From: Bog-473 sp049513455
Lineage (GTDB): Bacteria > Actinomycetota > Acidimicrobiia > Acidimicrobiales > RAAP-2
DNA: 64,000 bases
Reading direction: 5' to 3'
Assembly (NCBI GenBank): GCA_049513455.1
Contig: JBEKWB010000009.1
Location: 1 to 64,000 of the forward strand
Below the pieces are notes generated by a model. It made no database searches, was not told the DNA's origin, and saw only the letters and a list, made by a program, of their open reading frames with translations. This document shows, one piece after another, positions 60,550-64,000 of the stretch. How positions within the stretch are numbered: the first letter of the stretch is position 1; every line of letters begins with the position of its first letter. The position numbers were made by a program, and so were the translations under genes.

Positions 60550-61104
60550 TCAGACCGCGGGAGAGCCCCCCGGACCGTTCTGACGGGCGACACGCTGGTA
60601 CACAGGGTCATTCCGGTCGCGACGACCCTTGAGAAACCTGTCCGGAATGGCCGAGAACTCGTCCTCCGCGAACCTCCGGATCCACTCCGTCGTCGCCACC
60701 CGCCGCGAGAAACGCCAGTCGACAGCCCCGTCCGATGACGCCCGCTGCTCGAGATCGTCGATCCAGCGGAAGCCGATGGCCTGGCCTCGACGCCCGCCTT
60801 CGCCACCGTCGAAGTGCAGCGCCATCCCGTAGCTCTCGCAGCGCGCGAACCCGGGCGCCTCGGGATCGATCTCGACCAGCATGTTCGCCACCAGATGAAC
60901 GGTCGAAGAGTAGGTCGCGAGAACGTCCCACACCCAGCGGAGCGCCTCGTCGACGCCTCCGGCGAAGTCCCCGTGGTGGTCATCCGCATCAGGGTGATAG
61001 CACGACCGCACCATGGCCAGGTCCATCCGGTCGACGCCGCGGCAGTACCGGAGCACCACGTTCTTGACCTCGCGTTCCGCCAGCAGCAGCTGCACGTCAC
61101 TCAT
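60550..61104 (-). CDS. SnoaL-like protein (bile-acid 7-alpha-dehydratase/ketosteroid-isomerase-like)
   Basis: A 184-residue SnoaL-4-type protein: LLLAEREVKNVVLRYCRGVD, RMDLAMVRSCYHPDADDHHG DF, and RRGQAIGFRWIDDLEQR. The ADDHHGDF segment is typical of actinobacterial steroid-linked members. No catalytic residue can be assigned with confidence. ATG 61104; an ATG at 61119 adds five residues. Confidence 0.85.
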   Translation of the reverse strand: MSDVQLLLAEREVKNVVLRYCRGVDRMDLAMVRSCYHPDADDHHGDFAGGVDEALRWVWDVLATYSSTVHLVANMLVEIDPEAPGFARCESYGMALHFDGGEGGRRGQAIGFRWIDDLEQRASSDGAVDWRFSRRVATTEWIRRFAEDEFSAIPDRFLKGRRDRNDPVYQRVARQNGPGGSPAV

Positions 61105-61145
61105 GTGATGAGGCTCCACAGCTCAGCTCACTTCGAAGGCATCCG

Positions 61146-61382
61146 TCATTCCGCGAGTTGGTCGTAGATCTCGACCGCTCGGGCGAGATCGTCCGCCGAG
61201 ATCTCGAGTCCGTTCGGAGTTCTCCGCGCCCCCAACTCGTGAGTGGTGAAAAAGCTGGCGATCCCCGTGAGGCAATTCATCTCCCCGCCGATGCAGATGG
61301 TCTCCAGCCTGATCGTCACGGACTTCGCGCACGGGTTATGGCGCCGGAATCGACTGAGCAGCACTTCGAGATCGTTCGTCAT
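61146..61382 (-). CDS. Small hypothetical protein
   Basis: A 78-residue frame, MTNDLEVLLSRFRRHNPCAK, with two cysteines (Cys18 and Cys37) and an acidic C-terminal helix (ISADDLARAVEIYDQLAE). It lies between the SnoaL-like and transporter genes on the same strand. No family is recognised. Confidence 0.5.
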   Translation of the reverse strand: MTNDLEVLLSRFRRHNPCAKSVTIRLETICIGGEMNCLTGIASFFTTHELGARRTPNGLEISADDLARAVEIYDQLAE

Positions 61383-61433
61383 GGGTACCGAACGCTAATG
61401 CGCCCGGGGCTAAAGCTGGTGGAGGCTCGCGGG

Positions 61434-63041
61434 CTACAGGTGCCCGAACACTTGCGTATCCACGTCATCGACCTCCGCGACGTGGGCGGGCACGTACACC
61501 GCCGCCGCAAGTGTGGAGACGATCATCACCGCCACACCCACCAACGCCGCCAGGTGGAGGCCACTCACGAACGCGTGATTGGCGGCCTCCTTCGTGGCCC
61601 GGTCAAGACCAGGCGGCAATGTTCTGGCCACCCCGACCGCGTCCCCGATCTGATCCCCGATCGCCTGGCGCGCTCCGGCGGACACACCGCGCAGCGGACC
61701 GGCGAGCGCAGCGCGGATGTCGGAATGGTAGGCCGTCGTGGCCAGGCTGCCGACGATGGCCACCCCGAAGGAACCACCGAGAAGCTGCACCATGCCCCGG
61801 AGCCCGGACCCGGCGCCCACCTTGTCCGCAGAGAGTGTGCCCACAACGGCGGTGGAGGCCGGAGCGATGACCAATCCCATACCCGACCCGATCAGGGTGA
61901 ACGCAACGCCGATAGTCAAGTAACCAGTATCGACCGTCAGGGTGGCCAGGGTGATCAGACCACCGGTGACCAGCCCCATGCCCCACAACATGACGGTCCG
62001 CAGGCCGAACCGTAACGTGAGGCGTGCCGCCACGTTGCTGCTGATGAGGCTCATGACGGCCAGAGGCAAGAAGCGAATACCCACCCCGAACGGGTCGGCC
62101 CCCAGAACGAATTGGATGTCCTGACTGAGGAGATAGCTCACGCCGAACATGGCGAAGAAGACCGCTGTCACCGCACCCAGCGCGGACGAGAACGTCCGGT
62201 TGGCGAAAAGCGTCAGGTCGAGGAAGGGTTGGCTGCGGCGGCTGTCCCACCACAAGAAGACGAACAACAGCGCGACGGCGAAGATCAGCGAGCCCACCAC
62301 CGTGCTGGAACCCCAGCCGTCGGTGGAGGTGACGATGAGTCCATAGGTCAGCGCTGTCAGCCCGAGGGAGGAGAGGAGGACACCCACCGGATCGAGTCTG
62401 GGGCGATTGACGGCACGGCTCTCCGCGACGGCGAAGAAACCACCGAGGAGTGCGAGAACGGCGACCGGAACATTGATGAGGAAGACAGAGCCCCACCAAA
62501 AATGCTGCAGGAGCCAGCCACCGAGCAGCGGCCCCGCGGCGGAGCCGATGCCGCCCACGCCGGCCCATATTCCGATGGCTCGGGCCCGGTGGTGGCCGGA
62601 AAACATGGTGACGATGAGCGACAAGGTCGCAGGCATCAGGAATGCGGCCCCGAGTCCCATCACGGCCCGGGCCCCGATCAGCGGGCCGGTGGAATGGACG
62701 AGCGCACAGGCCAGAGAGCCGCCGCCGAATATCGCCACACCGATCAGGAAGAGCCGCCGGCGCCCGAATCGATCTCCCAGTGCACCGCCGAACAGCAAAA
62801 GGACGGCGTTCGTCAAGGTGTAGCTGTCGGCGATCCACTGCAATCCGCTGCTGCTGGGGTGAAGCTCCCGGACCAGGGTCGGCAGCGCGACGTTGAGCAC
62901 CGTCTGATCCAACGTGATCAAGAGTACCGTGAAGCACATGACGCCCAGGGCCAGCCATTGCCGCGTGGTGATTCCATCGTCCTCGTGAGGGCCGGCCGAT
63001 TCTCGGTGGGGGCTCCGTATTCTCGAAGCGATGGAAGTCAC
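61434..63041 (-). CDS. MFS drug exporter, DHA2 (14-helix) family
   Basis: A 535-residue, 14-helix permease: LDQTVLNVALPTLVREL (motif D1), GALGDRFGRRRLFLIG (motif A), GIWAGVGGIGSAAGPLLGGW (motif C). This is the EmrB/QacA branch, exporting drugs or toxic metabolites with proton exchange. GTG 63041 has GGAG upstream. The TetR gene starts 708 bases further upstream and ends 87 bases before this start, so it is probably its repressor. Confidence 0.93.
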   Translation of the reverse strand: MTSIASRIRSPHRESAGPHEDDGITTRQWLALGVMCFTVLLITLDQTVLNVALPTLVRELHPSSSGLQWIADSYTLTNAVLLLFGGALGDRFGRRRLFLIGVAIFGGGSLACALVHSTGPLIGARAVMGLGAAFLMPATLSLIVTMFSGHHRARAIGIWAGVGGIGSAAGPLLGGWLLQHFWWGSVFLINVPVAVLALLGGFFAVAESRAVNRPRLDPVGVLLSSLGLTALTYGLIVTSTDGWGSSTVVGSLIFAVALLFVFLWWDSRRSQPFLDLTLFANRTFSSALGAVTAVFFAMFGVSYLLSQDIQFVLGADPFGVGIRFLPLAVMSLISSNVAARLTLRFGLRTVMLWGMGLVTGGLITLATLTVDTGYLTIGVAFTLIGSGMGLVIAPASTAVVGTLSADKVGAGSGLRGMVQLLGGSFGVAIVGSLATTAYHSDIRAALAGPLRGVSAGARQAIGDQIGDAVGVARTLPPGLDRATKEAANHAFVSGLHLAALVGVAVMIVSTLAAAVYVPAHVAEVDDVDTQVFGHL

Positions 63042-63128
63042 GTCTCTCCTGGTGTGCAATTGGGAACTACGGGGGTGATTCGCCTATCCCCTCCCCTTGC
63101 GACAGGCTGGTGCGGTGGTCCTGCTCGT

Positions 63129-63749
63129 CTATTTCGGTAGAAGTGGTGTGGCTAACTCCTCGATCCCCCGGTAGACGAACGGCGAAGGCTTTGCTTCGGC
63201 GTCCTGATCTGCCCACGTCTGCAGCGCGGTATTGATCGTCAAGGTGATGGCCCCCGCAATGAGGAGGTTGCGCAGATCCGTGGGCTCGGTGCCCGTGCGC
63301 TCGGCGATCACCTCGGCCATGCGGTCACGCTTGCCGTATGCCTCTTCCAGCCAGCGCGCTCTGAGCGCGGGGGTCTCTTGGATGAGGGCCAGGAACGAGC
63401 GGACCCTGCTCGTGTCCTCCCACCCGGGGGCCAGGGACTGCTCGACCGCCTCTCCCACCGCGATCTGCAGCGACTCTTCGGCCGGTCGATTTCGCAACGC
63501 GTCGAGGAACAGGTCCAGACTTGTGGTGCCCAGTGCCACGACCAGGTCCTCTTTGGTCGGAAAGTACCGAAAGAACGTCCGCGGGGAGACATCCACCGCC
63601 GCCACAATGTCGTCGATCGTCGTGGCGGCGTAGCCCCGCTCGTAAAAGAGATCTGCCGCGGCCTCGGCGAGTTGGCGCTTCGTGCGCTCCTTCTTGCGCG
63701 CTGCGAGCCCGACCTTCGGTGGTTCCATCGTCAGTGAAGCTGTCGCCAT
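63129..63749 (-). CDS. TetR-family regulator of the adjacent exporter
   Basis: A 206-residue TetR protein: RTKRQLAEAAADLFYERGYA, DIVAAVDVSPRTFFRYFPTK ED (helix-turn-helix). The FFRYFPTKEDLV form and the MftR-like C-terminal half are common in actinobacterial efflux regulators. It is upstream of the MFS exporter on the same strand and likely represses the pair. GGAG lies before ATG 63749. Confidence 0.92.
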   Translation of the reverse strand: MATASLTMEPPKVGLAARKKERTKRQLAEAAADLFYERGYAATTIDDIVAAVDVSPRTFFRYFPTKEDLVVALGTTSLDLFLDALRNRPAEESLQIAVGEAVEQSLAPGWEDTSRVRSFLALIQETPALRARWLEEAYGKRDRMAEVIAERTGTEPTDLRNLLIAGAITLTINTALQTWADQDAEAKPSPFVYRGIEELATPLLPK

Positions 63750-63940
63750 GCCCATCTCCCCCATAATTACAGGATCTGCCTAACGCCTGATCATGCCTTA
63801 TGGCACAAACTGCCACAATCAAGGTATATGAGGGGGGCGTCCCAGGCAAACCGGGGCGATCGAGGTAGTAGGGCTTCCGCCGACCGGGGCGCCGAGTGGT
63901 GATCCGGCGATCCTTCAGTCAGAGTGGTCGCGACGACCGG
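63750..63940. other. Promoter region and intergenic stretch
   Basis: No gene is recognisable here. The part near 63750-63830 is AT-rich by local standards (TGGCACAAACTGCCACAA) and contains TGGCA...TGCCA, a short inverted repeat (63801-63817) that may be the TetR operator. Confidence 0.4.
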
Positions 63941-64000
63941 TTAATTCGGCGCGGCAGGCTGCTTCTCTGCGGTGCGATAGTCGCCGAACTTCGCATCGCG
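63941..64000 (-). CDS. C-terminal end of an unidentified protein, cut by window edge
   Basis: Only the last 19 codons are visible on the minus strand, reading RDAKFGDYRTAEKQPAAPN and then TAA. The Pro/Ala tail looks like a natural protein end. Too little remains to name it. Confidence 0.4.
   Translation of the reverse strand, partial: RDAKFGDYRTAEKQPAAPN

Noticed and set aside
59298..61100. Long minus-strand frame of about 600 codons opposite the LLM oxidoreductase
   Set aside because: Its amino-acid make-up is antisense-like, it has no motif, and it overlaps recognisable genes on both strands.
1..64000. Insertion sequences, integrases, phage genes, tRNA or rRNA genes
   Set aside because: None seen; no transposase motif, tRNA-like cloverleaf or attachment repeat was recognised, so there is no direct evidence of a mobile island despite the accessory gene content.

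Overview
The window is high-GC actinobacterial DNA. It is packed with short, often overlapping genes that use many GTG starts and good AGGAGG-type ribosome binding sites. The best guess is a member of the Acidimicrobiia or a close relative. The reasons are the GYW...ADGG(I/V)F(S/T)FGDA surface repeats, the many LLM (F420-type) oxidoreductases, the mycofactocin-type SDR and the dense set of CoA-linked and oxidative catabolic genes. This placement is an inference from gene content; no marker gene (rRNA, ribosomal protein) or tRNA was found.

Layout. 1-6.8 kb holds a cut PAS/GGDEF protein and two multi-domain glycosyltransferases, one a GT2-GT2-TPR-GT4 chain and one a GT2-methyltransferase fusion, with two small unknown genes. 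7.2-14.6 kb is a catabolic block. It has a double CoA-transferase, a TetR regulator, a thiolase-like protein with its DUF35 partner, an amidohydrolase, a cupin and a hydrolase. A near-identical operator-like sequence stands before the CoA-transferase (9689) and before the amidohydrolase (12020). 14.6-16.8 kb is an OmpR-type two-component system.

17-23.6 kb is the most unusual part. A Ser/Thr-rich anchored peptide and a frameshifted ApbE come first. They are followed by a run of genes resembling the methylamine dehydrogenase maturation set: a MauD-like thioredoxin, an unknown protein, a MauE-like membrane protein, and a Tat-exported cysteine-rich protein resembling the methylamine dehydrogenase light chain but fused to GYW repeats. 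A CcdA/MauF-like membrane protein ends the run. Converging on it is a secreted class-A-beta-lactamase-like protein carrying the same GYW repeats. No heavy chain, amicyanin or MauG is present, and by eye the second cofactor tryptophan is missing. The locus therefore looks like a disulfide-rich exported redox or surface protein with its own folding machinery, not a methylamine dehydrogenase.

23.8-61.4 kb is a long accessory catabolic region of small operons. It has two 4-hydroxyacetophenone-monooxygenase-like Baeyer-Villiger enzymes, six SDRs, a P450, three LLM oxidoreductases, an acyl-CoA ligase, an enoyl-CoA hydratase, a nitronate monooxygenase, three alpha/beta hydrolases in this stretch or just before it, SnoaL-like proteins, a D-aminoacylase-like amidohydrolase, a zinc alcohol dehydrogenase, a sulfotransferase, and IclR and TetR regulators. 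Together these suit breakdown of steroid-, terpenoid- or aromatic-ketone-like compounds. An isolated DegT-family protein has His in place of the PLP lysine. MsrA/MsrB form a repair pair. 61.4-63.8 kb is a DHA2-type drug exporter with its TetR regulator.

Four genes are broken: apbE (one base missing near 17584), a YfcE-like phosphoesterase (4-base tandem duplication near 25073), an LLM oxidoreductase (in-frame TAA at 60210) and an SDR relic (37874-37970). All assignments come from reading the sequence; no database search was run.
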